DNA from: Gavia stellata
Taxonomy: Eukaryota > Chordata > Aves > Gaviiformes > Gaviidae
Direction: 5' to 3'
Length of the DNA: 64,000 nt
Assembly: GCF_030936135.1 (NCBI RefSeq)
Contig: NC_082596.1
Span: 19,974,388-20,038,387, forward strand
Made by a program: the position numbers and the translations under genes. Below, in pieces: positions 1 through 13,100 of this stretch (its first letter is position 1; each line of letters starts with the position of its first letter). The notes below the pieces were generated by a model that was given only the letters and a program-made list of their open reading frames with translations, was not told where the DNA came from and made no database searches.

Positions 1-3000
1 GGCACTCTCTGTCCTGTTTCTGAGGCCCACTGCCCACGGTGCCTAGCATTGCACAGGGAGATTCTGTGTCTCATTTCGCAATGTGAATTTGCAGGAATTA
101 AATATTTTTAGGACATAAGCTAACTAAATCGCACTGAAGTGAAAAAATTGCTCTGTAACTTTCAAGAGAGAATACTGGAATATAATCAGAATATAAATAT
201 TTTGAGCAAAAGATGCTTAGAAAGTTAGGTAAAAATTATTAGCATAGCACAATTTTTTTAGTTTGGATTTGTATCTGTTTTAGATTTACACTTTGAATTT
301 AAAGAAGTTTGCTTGAATTGATGTGGAAAACATGTTCAAATAGCCAAGTATTTCTTTCCAGTGCGAATAAGCAAAGTAGCAGCTACAAAGAGTGTTTTGG
401 CTTTAAAGTGTTTTGTATTTTTGAACCCAAATCTACAAGTTCCTGTTAAATTAAAGTGGCCTAGAAAAACAATCTTTTAATTTTGTGTCACAAATTTTAA
501 GATCCATTCCCTTCTAAAAAGTTATTTTAGATGTTGCTTAGTAGAGACGTAGGCAATTAGTTGTTGGGCTGTGGCCTCTCAAGACATCTATCTCTTTTTG
601 TTCAGAAGATGCTCAGGCTGCAGCAAGCACCCAGATGTCAGAGCAAAAGTGGGCGATCCAAAAATGAAGCCAGCAACTTGCAAAGGACGAACTGGCAAGT
701 AAAAGGTGAAAGCCTGAGTCCCACCTGCCCTAGATAATGACCTGCCTAGCTGTGGGCTGGTGGCACAGGCCACCTGCAGTTCAGGGTCTTGGGCACAAGT
801 CTTCTGCAGTCAGGTACTTATCTCCTTCTTCACAAAGAAAAAATAAATAAATAAAAGGAGATGCCTCTTACTTAGTTCAGTAAAGGGAAAAGACGCTTAT
901 GTTTAGACCTGTTTGTGCCTCTTTTGGAGGTTGGACTTGAGCACAAAGGAGAAAAGCGCCCGAATACAGGGCTGCTGGCCAGGCTGTGGGGATGCAGGGA
1001 GCCTGCTCCCAGGGAAGCTGTTCCGCTTCATATAATTTAGTAACTGTTTTATTGGGGGTTTGAAGCTGAGTTCCCAGCAGGCACACCGTAACTCCTTTCT
1101 CTCTCTCTGGCCCGTTAATTGTCCCGATACTGCTCCAGATGCACGGAAAGTGGGACACCAACCGGTAAAGGGAGATTCTCGCCTGACGATGCCTGCAACC
1201 TCGGGCTTAGCGTTGCGCTTGGTCCGTGAGAAAGCCACGGCTCAAACTGCAAATCAGAGTGAGTAGGGGATGCGGATGTGGGACTTTTGCAGGGAGCACC
1301 CAGGCTGCTGGACAGGGTGAGACCCGTGCCAGCCAATTCATCTTTTAGCTCCAAATGCCTTTTGATAAGAGATGCAGGTCTCCTGGGGATTGTGGGGACG
1401 TGCTCCTGCATCTGGAAAAGATGGCTGAGTGCCTGGCGCAAGGAGGGCACTGGGGTTTGGGGGTGAGAGTTGAGGCAGGTATGGAAGATGGCAATAGCTG
1501 TGATCTTTAGTCAAAATTTCTTTTTGTACATTCAAGCAGGGTTTTTTCTCTCCTCTGCTAATCCAGAGTGGCATATGAGCCAAAAAAGGGAAGCCGATGC
1601 TATACACAGTGCACACTCTTAAGTACTTGTTTTAAAATGTGTGTGAGGTCAAGCTAGAACATGCTTTGCAATTTGTGTATTTACTGCAGTGAATTTTCTG
1701 CACCTTCTGGCTGTTTTCTGTGGTTTTCAGCCCACTTCACCTCCACAGAAAGAAATATTGTGCATACGAAAGAGGCCATTATGAATCTTCCCTTAGGAGA
1801 TATTTTTTGTGCTCTGCTTTTAAATTACAATCTGTATTATTTATGCCAATGTTTAAAATAGCTTCCTGATTCCCCGGTTAAAGTATTCTGAACCTACTCC
1901 AGCTACATTTTACTATGCACAACTCCCACTAACCATCAGTTTTTATTTCAAGTAATTTTTCATGAAATAACATGCATCGCAGACAGAATCCGCTGTTGCT
2001 CTTACATGGTTTTCTTTACAGTTTTCCAGCTGTATTCCTCTTCCCCATGATAAGCAGTGTTGCCAGTATTCATTTTTATCTTAGAATACACGAATTGCAT
2101 TCCCTTAATCTCCCTTCATAAACAGTGCCCTGTAATCCTGTTATCATTATTGTTGACCTTTTTTGGAATTCCTCCAGGTTATTAATGCCTTTTTAATGAG
2201 AATCCTGGGATTTAAACTGTTTTCTGAACGATGTTTACTCAAGAATTGATAGATTATTTCCTCTTCTATTTTCCTTTTCATCCTCTATTCTTTTTTGTCT
2301 GACATCTTACTATGTTCAAAGTGGAGCTATGCAAATAACTGATTTGGGGGTTTACTGCCAAATCAAAACATTAAAGAAAACCTTTGTTTCAGACTGAACA
2401 AAGACAATATTCAGTCTAAACTATTTAGAATGTTTGGGGAGATTTTTTGATGTTTTTACCCCCTTTTTAAAAGAAGAAAGAAATTTGTCAGTTTTCAAAA
2501 TTAAAGCATAATTTCAAAGAGAAAGTAGAAAATTCTGGCTTTCCATTTTCTGGCCATGTTTGACTTCAAATCATAAATAGTTTCAGTGTTCTCTGAACTT
2601 TGTTTTTTGGTGACCAAATTACTATCTAAAAGTTTGTTTCCCTCAGAGTGATTACTTGAAATACTTTTTGAGGGGTATTGAGTGGATACTCTATATATTC
2701 CTTGTGTTTATATACCTGTGTTTATACATAGCTAAGGGAATGTCTATACAAAGCTAAGGGAATGTCTTTATTTTAGTCATGCAAATCTCACTTACTTGAT
2801 TTCACTGTGGTATAAAGACATTGGGTAAGTTGGTGGTTACCGGGTTCAGAAGTGGAAGCTCAAGCGTGAACAACTAAGCAGGTCTTTGCAGATAGCAGTG
2901 GCATTTTGAATACTTGGGCTGTTTAAGTAGTGGTATTTTACTTGCTTTTATGTAACTAGGTATCTAACTCCTGGTGAAGCTGTGTCTTAGATGCCTTCCC

Positions 3001-6000
3001 TCCGTTTTTGTTCTCACTTGAAGTTACGATTCTGATCTCAGGAAAAGCCTAGGAGAAAAGAGACATGCACATCCAGTCCCTATTCCAATAAAGAAACCAC
3101 AATTAAAAATCATTAAAAAAAACCCAGCATCCAGAAAAGCCACTAGATAGAGGTTGCCCAACTTTGCCCAAAACTTCAGATTGTAGAGCTTCGTTTTCGC
3201 AGGTGTGTGGGGTGCAGGGGTTGGGTACAGTCTCCTGATGGAGTCGGAGCTGTGGGAAATTCAGGCCTGTTTGTATTTCACTCGTGTAGCAGGGGGTAAG
3301 AAGACAGGCATCCCAAATTGTGTGGATTTATGGAGAAGCTGGAGAGGGGCGTGGTAAGCTGGGAGGACAGGAACCCTGCCTCCTCATCCAGTTCTTACTG
3401 CTGGATGCAGTGGTGTGATGGGGAGATGCTGTGCAGCCTCCTCCCAGTTCAGAGCTAAATCTGGCCCTGCGAATCCCAGATGGATCCTTTCCCCAGTAAA
3501 GCAGACAGCGGAAGAGAGCTTTCCTTCGGCCACTTTTGTGTGGACCCTGATGTTTTTGGTGTAGTGTGAAACACCCACCCCGGTCTTTAGACAGGAGCCA
3601 GACACTGAGCTGTTCAGCGCTTCTAGCCTGCCCAGAAACAAGTTTCTCACAGCTGAGAAGCTTTTCTTACTGAGACCAACGGGAGATATTTCCCAAGTCA
3701 GGTGGCAGATAGGGAAAGTGCCACTTCCAAAATTCCCCCTGGGAGCTGGGGAGCTGTCATCCTTTCATAAATCCAGCCTGCAACCACTGCAAGGTGGTCA
3801 TCGCTTCCCCAAGGAGCTTGAAATGTATCACCTTTAACGTGGTGGAACAAAATAGTAAACCTACTTTATACTAGCGTATCTAATATATACCGTTATATAA
3901 ATTGTATTTAAAGGCAGTGAAAATTCTGCAGGGTTTGTTTCATATTTTATTAGTATTACAAGCCTTGTCTTGCTTCAACGCTGAGGCACTTCGTTACAGG
4001 TCTCTATTCCTCCTTTCTGAAATTTTGTATGTAATAGGAAGCTGTTGGCTTTCAAAATCCAGGCAGGCTGTGGCTGTTTGCTAGAGTTGGCAGAATACAG
4101 TGTGACCACAAACCCGCACGGATTAATAAGCTGGAAAAGCACAGGCTCTTGCCTGTCATTTGTGCTTCTTAACGATAAGAGTGCTACTGGGGAAAAAAAG
4201 CAGCAAATGACAGCAGTCATAACTTGAAATGCATTGCCCTCAGACCTACCTTGGCTTCATTACTGTAAAAAGTATAGTTTAGGCAACCAGGCAATATACT
4301 GGGTAGGGTTTTACTGTTCTTTTCAATGGATGACACTTGAACTCTATTAGTTTTTTGTAATCATTTCAACGTGTGCGTTACAGTAAATATTTGATTAGCT
4401 TATGACAAATTTTGCTTTTCATCCTGGGACTGCAGGGTTGTTTAGTTAGTTACCTCCCAGATATGTTTCTCATTCCAGTGTTTTTGTCTTCCCTGTTGAA
4501 AACATGTCAAACTGATTTAAAATGTTTCATGCACATTGTAATGAAAACCATATGTCTTATATTAAGGGTGACTGTGCAAAAGCTTTCAGCTGAATCAGGT
4601 TTAGCATGTGATTTCATGCATTTGCATATATGCTGCACAGTTAATTGCTGTGCACCAGCCACCCTTTCTCCTCCTCGTGCATGTGAACCAGATTTAGGAG
4701 ATTTGTTGAAGGGGCCTCTGAAAGCCCTTTGTTAAACTTCTGCCACCAACGTGACGGGAGGGCTGGGACGTTTTCCCAGTCTGATGGAGTTCGCTCCCTT
4801 TCTGTGTACTGCTAAGTCATCTCTGCCAAAGATGACATTTTCCAGCTCCTAAAAATACTTCTGACCAGCCTATCCATTTCCCTTCAAGCAGACCAAATAG
4901 TACTGCCAGGTATATGAAAAATCTCCTGAGGTGACAGTACATACTTGCTTATAAAAGATACTTGTTTGTAGGTGGATTTACACATATATTTTATAAAACT
5001 GTCATATGCAAGCTGAATATCATGTTATACAACTATCAGTGTATTTTTTGAACATCCAGTCTCAATGTTTCTATTGAGGTTGGTGTAGCAAAGTAGCATC
5101 CTTCAGTCTCTGATCCAAAGAGCCTTTTTGTTTGCACAGGAAGGTAAGTTCCCCAGACTGTTCCCTTCTGCTCCATGAACATATGTTCCCCCTGACAAAG
5201 GTCATTTCAGGCTGAGAAAATTTATGGGAGCCGTTTTTAAGGTGTTGTTAGAACAGCTCAAACTGCATATAGAAGCACAAAAAATAATTCCGTCAGGCTG
5301 ATTTCTGTACGAAGAACCTCCTTAAGATATCTAAAGCAGAAAAAAAAAACCAACTTGCAGTGCTCTTTGTCTGTTCCAACATCCGCTTGTGGCTGCTCTA
5401 CAAATCCATGCATTAAAAACAATTAAGAAAAACACAAGCCCAGATCATAGTGATATGCAGAGTATAGATGATGGCTCTCAGCCAGTATCAGTAATTAGTT
5501 TGTAGTGACTGTGTTTTTAGAGAAGAGCTTGACTGATTGTGGTTTCACAGCACACACAAATCATATTCTGCATTCATTTTGAGATCTGCAGTGCTTATAA
5601 TTTGCATTAATGTAGCTCAGATTTTGTACTGCCAAAACTATAGTATTTAGATGAGATCAGAAAACTGCCTAATGAGATAAATTTTGACTATTTGATAAAC
5701 CGTCTTCCAAAGTAAGAAGAGTAAGCAAGCAAAATGAGCAGGAATCAAGATTGATAATTAGTTTAGATCACAAAACCAGCAGTCTGAGTTGAGGAGATCA
5801 TTTGTAAAATCGAGTTTCGATCCAAATGTGGGGAAGCAGGATCTGCATTGCAGTTCTTCCCCAAAGTCTTCTGTCTGGTTTTGAGCTGGAAGACTCCTCA
5901 CCCAGCAGGTTAGAGCAGTTTATGGGGAGTCACACTGAAAGTTTGGCTCCACATCCTCTCTGAGTGTATCTTTGTCAGCTGCCCACGTTACCAGCTGTTA

Positions 6001-9000
6001 CTGCACACCGCAATCAGCTGAAACGTGGTTAACAGATCTGTCTGATGAGGGAGCACTGGCAAGCAGTCGGGCGGATGTCCAGCGAAGAGTGGGGAGTGAT
6101 GGCTTCATTGGCCAGTGCGGTGGGATAGGGGAGGGGGTGCTTGTCGGTACCCTTAGGATTGACTATGCCAGGCACTGCTGTGCCCAGCTTCTCACCATCG
6201 TTCGGGGAGTGCAACTCACAAATCTGAGCTCGATGACTAAACTGCATATAAGATCAGAGGGGATGGTTAGGTACTAAAACCCAAGATTCACAGCAGAGAG
6301 CATGCCAGGCAGCAACACACATCCACCAGTCCACAGGAGATGCCAGAGAGGAGTGCCCATCTCCCAGACTTAGCCACTTACTTGCAGGCCTGAGTGTGCC
6401 CACGTGCACGCCTTGGATTCACTCTGAACCTCCATAATGGAGCTAGACCACCTCTGTGAGTGCAGGCAACCAGCGTGTCTTGTTCCTTCGACACATGGCC
6501 AGCGCTAGTGCTACCACCCTGCTTTGTGTCGCAGCTGAGCAGCTAGAGCTTGGGGAAAAGGTCTGAGTTCAGTGCCCTCCTTAGACTAAAGGAGTTCAAA
6601 TGCACACCTCTCATAATTGTTCCTGATCACTGCGACTTACTGGGCATCCTCAGCTTCCTCCGCTGACTCTAGACCTCATGGTAGCGGAGGGTATGAGACA
6701 TGGGCAGAGGTAGAGCATGTGGGAGCAGCTTGTGTCACCCAAAGATTAGAGCAGTGCACGTGGAGCAGAGTCCTGTGTCCTGTTCCTTGCTCCCAGGGTT
6801 ATATCTGCTTTTACCCAGTTGCTGTTTGGTGTGAAATATAATAGTAAGTCCAAGATAAGAGTCTCACATATAGTAATAGTAAATCAAATAAGTAATAAGT
6901 CAAAGGCCAGGGACCGGAACCAAAACCCACTGTCAGCTATAGGCTTGACATTGTGAATCGAGTACATTTCCCACCAGTGACTTTGCCCTCGAAATGGGTC
7001 ATTTTTAAGGGTGTTATCTGAAGAAAAGCCTGACATGCTAAAGCAAGACTTCATCACTTCTTTGTAGCTTCTTTTTCTTACGTTTGTCAGTGCAAGTGAG
7101 CACCGTGGTTTTCTTTCCTAGATTGCTTGTGGTGTACACAAACAATCTTGCAGGAACAACCCTATATGAAATAGAAAAGAGGCAGCATTAGTGTTCCCTG
7201 GAAATGCACTGCTTATGCTGTTAAAGACTGGAACTAGAGATGTAGCTGTGAGTTGCAGGTTTCAACATAAATGAAACCAAATCTCTTAAAAATACAGGTC
7301 CTTTCAATAGTGGGCATGACAACTGAATTGTCTGTCTTTTTTTCCAGCTGCTTCTAATGGCTTTGCTGGAATTTTTTACGCAGTCAGGCCCTATCGGTTC
7401 CCCTGGGGTCTCTAAATAAAGCTATCTACAGACACAGCGTGGCACTTCGTCCTCTAGTTGCTGCACCGGAGTGGTGAACATATATGCATATTTTGGTCTC
7501 TTTGCCATCTAACAGGATGGTTTGGAAGGCAAGGAAGCTCAGCAAATTTAAGTGCTTTACATTTTGAGGGCAAGCTGTCTCTGTCAGCACTCTTTTATTT
7601 ACAGCTCTGTTTCACTGGGTGACTATATGCAAAACCTAGCATCAAGAGTGATGTACATATAAAGAGGTCATGTTTATGGAGTGAGAAGATAGGTTAGCTC
7701 TGTCGTTTGTACGCTTTGGCAGCTATGAAACAGTGGTGAAGTTGCAAATAGGAAAGACTTACACAAAAAGACTAAATTTTAATAAGCTCATATGCAACCT
7801 GAGTTTTGGGAATCCAGTTCTGCTGCTCAGCTGTCACTGTTCCTGTCAGAGATACTACTTGAACTTTTTCCTTTTCTCCATATTTTAATCTTACTCTTTA
7901 GATAGCAAATGGACAATAAAATGCACACAAGAAAGTTTGAGCTTTATTCTTATAGAAGGAAAATGATTAAATGCTAAAGTGCAAATGAAATTTTAATATC
8001 GAGGCCAGAAGACCATACAACAAGGTATCCAGCCATCTGTAATGGCTAGAAATAGCAGACTGGAATGCCACATTCCAGGCGTGCGTGTGGTGTTATTGTG
8101 TGACTCTGTGTGAGAAATGCATATACTGTCTCTATATACATACCTAGCATCGTATTTCTGTGCTTGCATACTGTCCTGATAGGCCCAATATACCTAATCT
8201 GTTCTACCTGTAAAAGCTGTGAATGCAATGTGCGATATGGTCACTGTACTTGTCATTATCCTTGCAATATGGCTGAGGCCATCTCTCCAATGACATACTG
8301 CTGAAGCCGGCGGCTCAACAGGTAGCGTCTTTTGCAGGAAAGGGTGGGTAAGACAGTCCTCTTAGGCAAGGAAGTCTCAGACTGGGGCAAAATAAATGTT
8401 ATGGCCATTTAGGACAAAAGAATATGTTTTTGAGAAATGTCAACCTCTTTCATGGTTAACGCTGAATCGGCAGGCTGTTCTGGGGCTTACGTGTGTGAGC
8501 TTTTGCAATCACATTGTCACAGCGACCAAAATAGTCAACAGGCGTCCTTAGGGAGCTGTCAGCCTGGAGAATGGCGTTAGGAGACATGAGAGACCGTGTT
8601 CAGCTCCTGCCCCGTATTGCTGCTAGGCAAGGAGTTTCATCTCTTTGTTAAGACATTTGTAAGATAGAAGTCACATTTACCCAGGAGAATATGTTGCAAT
8701 TGATATTATATGGATAGATGCCATGTTATTTTCCTTAGAGATATCTACCAAATGGGAGAAAATATTTTTTAAAGTCCCCTAGTAAAATTGCTGTCGAGCT
8801 CTGCTACACGCAGCGCTGTCTTGAGCATAACTAACACACTTGGAACAGATACTAGCAGCGACCCCTTTAATTTATAAAATATAAAAAGATCCTATAAATA
8901 GACGCATGCCTAATTTTAAGCACAAGTAGTCTCCTGGGCTCAGCGTTAAGCTTGTGTGTAGCTGTTACCAGAATCGGGGCCAGAAAGGTGAATTCCTGCT

Positions 9001-10088
9001 TTGCAGACACAGTTCCTGGTCTCAGATGCAGTTCAGTCTTTCAGAAAGCTCAGCCTTCAGGGTGGTCGTGTCTCCAGGCTCTGCTGACTCTTATCGGCAG
9101 TGCCTAGCTCGGCAGCCCTTCCCAGCACTGTGCTCCAAGCCAGGCGGGTCAGGAAGAGGCGATTATTAAGCCTTGCTTCCTTGAAATGCTTTCAATAGCA
9201 AGATCTGATTATGATGTGGTCTACTTAACCAGAGATGAGCCTCAGCTGGGGCTCCTGCTCTCTGTGCTGCAGCCAGGACTTGGCTTCGGAAAGCTGTTGG
9301 CGTCTTGCAAGGGCAACAATGTTCTGGGGGCCCGAACACTGGAGGTATGAAATCTGTGCGATGTGTTTACCTGTTGAGGTCTTGCTTGGAAAAATAGGTT
9401 TGGGAGTAGCACGATACTGAGACAGTATTTATTATCTTAGTCTTGTAGATGGGAGTGTTTTGTTTATCAGGAAAACTCTGTTGCAGCTTCAGACATCGTG
9501 TCCCACGGTCATTTTGCTTCCCCAAGGAGAGGGTCACTGACATCTGCATCTGTAGACATGATAGAAACACTCTGTGAAACAAAGCGGCTTTGCTGCTCTC
9601 CCTCCCTCCCCTTGCAAACTTGCATACGGTTCTGATCTGGTTACAGCTGTGGTGACTTGGGTTTGATTATGAGGGGTGTTGTACAGGGTATGGAGTTGGT
9701 TAGAGGTGATAAAGCTGGGTCCCTGGGATACCCTTTTGAAGAGCTAAGCTTTGCATTTGAGCACTTCAAAATTGGGCTGAGGAAGATTCTGGGCTGGGCT
9801 GAACCAGAGGCACAGAGAAGTGGGGACTGGTCTCAGACCTGGTGAGGTTGGGAAAGTATTGGGTTAAATCCTAGCACGTCTGATCCTCAGAGGGTTGCTA
9901 AGATTTGCCACCGGATGGTAAGGATGGTTGCTGGATGTCTCATCCTCTTTAAGGCTGTGAAGACAAGCTCTGACAAGGCCTTTTCCCAGTCCCAGGTATT
10001 CAGGGGTGCCAGATGTGCCCATCACCATCAGCTCTGGGAAGGATTTAAGAGAGATTGTGCATGTGAAGGTTTATCTGCTGCGGCGGGG
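1..10088. other. SYBU 5' intronic or upstream DNA, no gene recognised
   Basis: I found no exon in this stretch that I can match to a known protein. The N-terminal exons of full-length syntabulin, which in mammals precede the exon at 11173, were not found, so they probably lie before the window and this DNA would be intron of the long transcript. The open frames here are short, have no recognisable domain and overlap on both strands. An AT-rich simple repeat lies near 839-856 and a 22-bp tandem duplication at 2723-2766. The segment around 7370-7490 contains AATAAA followed by GC-richer sequence and looks faintly LTR-like, but I could not define its ends. Confidence 0.6.
2723..2766. repeat. 22-bp tandem duplication
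   Basis: Two head-to-tail copies of a 22-bp unit (2723-2744 and 2745-2766) share the core GCTAAGGGAATGTC and differ at one base. It is a small local duplication with no evident function. Confidence 0.85.
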
Positions 10089-10149
10089 ATGATGGTAGCT
10101 GCGGCTGCATCTCCCCCTCGTGGAAAAGATAGCAAAAATGGGATTTGTG
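10089..10149 (+). CDS. SYBU: SYBU probable alternative first coding exon
   Basis: Two adjacent ATGs (10089 and 10092) open a short frame rich in Ala, Ser and Pro that ends in KDSKNGIC plus one G, followed by a clean donor GTAAGT at 10150. Splicing to the exon at 11173 is in phase and gives ...KNGICG-SEADF. The last residues resemble the mammalian KESKSGLVKPG-SEADF junction. The short Ala-rich opening in a locally GC-rich patch suggests an alternative promoter and start, giving a short syntabulin isoform. The frame stays open upstream to 9915, so an internal exon with an acceptor near 10030 is another possibility. That this is a real exon is inferred from phase, donor and end similarity only. 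Confidence 0.5.
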
Positions 10150-13100
10150 GTAAGTCTGCGGCCGCTGGCCGGGGCTGTCTGTGCGTGGGACGGCACCCAG
10201 AAATTTTCAGGTGAGAGATGTTCCCCCTGACCAGCTGCTTAAAGGATGTTGGAAAGTTCTTTCCATCTCCTGAGATAAAGTCACCATCCATTATTGTGGC
10301 TGTGCAGCATGAGACCTGGCTATGGCTTGGGACATTAGCCATTTGAGTGACAGACTGAAAGAAATCTTAACTTTAGGGTGGGTTTTTTTCTATATGATAA
10401 GGCTTTCTTAGTACATCTACCTACTACTGACCTTAGCAAAATGAGAGCAGTTTTCCTTCTATATGCCAGAGCTTGGGAAATAAAAGCTGTGATCCATAGA
10501 AGGCAGTAATCAGATAGATGGCTTAGCACCCAAGAAGCCCTTGAAAGCCACATGTGATTATTGGATTATTTTAAGGCTGTTAGAACTGCCCTACTACGCT
10601 TCTGCGCCACATGAAAACCTGCACATGTGTGTACACATATATATATGTGCATATACCCTGTTAGCCTATATACATTTATACATATATACATGTATGTGTA
10701 CATCATCTCAGAAACCAAAACAGAAGCAGCTTTCCTCCCAGCAAGTAGTATTTTCGTATAGTTTAAAGCAAGAGAAATCTCCAGTTACAAGTGTGTGCTC
10801 CTAATCATTGTGCTCCTGAAGGAGCCGCATGAGCCGCCTCATCAGCCTCATTCATGTATTGATGGCTGTGAGAAAGCAAACAGGTTGTCACAACAAATGT
10901 TCCTAGCCCAGTCCTAAGATGGCTTCCATAGCGTGAGGGGTTTGTGTCCAAATGGTTCTTTTCTGCTCTTGTTGAAGTGCCAGTTCTGAAGAAATGTTGA
11001 AAATCTGGAACAAATCCAGCGCTTGTCCTCAGGGATGTTTGAAAATGCATGCAACTTCTAAAATTCACACGGGATGGACAAAGGAAGGATGCTTGTGATT
11101 CATTGTTATTTTGAAAACAGTCTTTGAGTTATAATTTCCATCATGTTTTCACTCTTCCCTTTTCCTTTCCAGGGAGTGAAGCTGATTTTAGCTCTTCAAG
11201 CAGCACGGGCAGTATTTCAGCGCCTGAAGTCCGTATGTCTGCCTCTGGAAGCAAAAGATCTTCCTTTTCTCGCAAGTAAGCAAAGCAATTTTTCCTGAAT
11301 TGTGCAAGTGGTGCTAGTGCCAAGATAGACTACTGTGTAAGGTCTTGCAGCTAATACATACAATACCAGTATTGTGAGTTTTAAAACAATTTGTGTAACA
11401 CTATGCTTTTGGGCAGCACTTACACCAATGAGTACTGTGATATGAGAAGGAAAAAAAAAAAATGTGCTGTATTTGGAGCAGAAAAATTGTCAATATGCCA
11501 GATCAGCTGACTGGTATTTTTTTGTTGTTTATTCATAACAAGTATGGGAGATACAATCAGGTAAGGCAGAAAAGACATCAGCTGGAGCGGAGGAGGAAAC
11601 AACTGGGTGTGTGTTAGTTAAAAGCAGTACTTCTAACCCGTTAACCTTAACCTTTTGGTCTTATCACTTTGTTTTCTCTCTGTAATAAATTGTCAGCTCG
11701 GCATGTACCTTTCCAGATCATGACCTTATTTTTCGTAGGAAGAAGTAGACAATATTGCCTTTGACGCTTTTTTCTTAAACACCCTTGCCCAACCTTTATA
11801 TAACTAGAACTATATGCAAATAAAAAACACTTATTGTAGTCATTTATCTAAATGAACCTTTCATGAAAGATGGCTGTACGTTTTCTCCCTGTCATGCGTG
11901 AAGCGCAAATCCAGACAGCCTGTGAACAGGGGGGCGTTTGGATGGAGCAGTGCACCTTGTGCTCTGCCCACGCAATCCCTGCTGGTTACAGCTTTTGGAG
12001 TAGGAAAAAAGAGTTCAAATTGACAGGACTGGTTTCCTGCTCTTTGTGGAAGAGCTGGCAGGCAGGCTGGGACCGGCAGCGGGATACCCGTATGCTTGAG
12101 TCACACGGACGGCTCCAAGGTCACAGCGTGCCCCACTGTGCAGAGATCGGCAGAAGGATGATGCTTCATGAGCAGTTTCCTATCTGTATCGTGAGACCGT
12201 TAGAAAAATAAACATTACTTAAGCGCTCTCTAGATTAAATCTAACAAGTAAAGGTACTGGCTGGGGGAAAAAAAACAATACTAAGTATAATACGAAGCCC
12301 TAAAATGACCTTACTTTCCCTAAGAATATGTATAATTTCATATATTATTGTGTATTTCAACATAACTTTGAATTAGAGCATACTGACCTACTTAATTGGA
12401 CAGAAGTTCTCTGTAATAAGGCTCCTTCAAATGCCTTGCTATGTTAGGCACAGTCTGTGCAAATTCCGCCTCACACAAGAGTTGATGCTGTACTGTACAA
12501 AGTGGAAAGAGATGTCTCCTTTGCAATATGTTCTTTTTTAACTGTTTGACCTAACTCTCTACGAAACATTTCAGTGTTGTCACAAACCACAGTCCTGCAC
12601 TTCATTGTAATGTAATTATAAAATCACCCAAACCGCAGCAATGTGATGAAGGTTTGCAGCAGCCACTCAACCATCTGTTCCTTATAAACTGTTCCATTTT
12701 CAGAGAAGGGAGGAAACCAAGTCAAAGAATTTTTAAGAAGAGAATTTGCTTCATAATTCTGTGGTATTTAAATTTTTGTGTTCAAGCCTTCTCTTTTGCT
12801 GCCTGGATTTGCCTTTTTCCGTATTTTTTTGAAAACTGCCCTTTCGTTACAGTTGAGAAGAACAACTTCCATGGGAGGATGAAGGTAGCAGCGTAGGAGT
12901 GCAGGAAGGCAAACCAACCTCGAGAAGCTGTCTTCAGAGCGCCTCAGCCTTTTGGCAGCTCTCGGGCAGTGCAGATACCAATTGCTTTCAAGCACACACA
13001 GTTGACAGTCAGATTATTTAATAAAGGGTGGGAAAAGAAAGGTAGATATGTATGAGGGCAACTGGAAGGAAGAAAGAAAAGGCTGTGCTTTCCTTTGTCT

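Noticed and set aside
1060-1266. Possible upstream SYBU exon ending near a GTGAGT
   Set aside because: The translated frame does not resemble any N-terminal syntabulin segment and the donor context is poor.
7370-7490. LTR-like segment with AATAAA after TCCCCTGGGGTCTC
   Set aside because: Only one local similarity in style; ends and duplications not identifiable.
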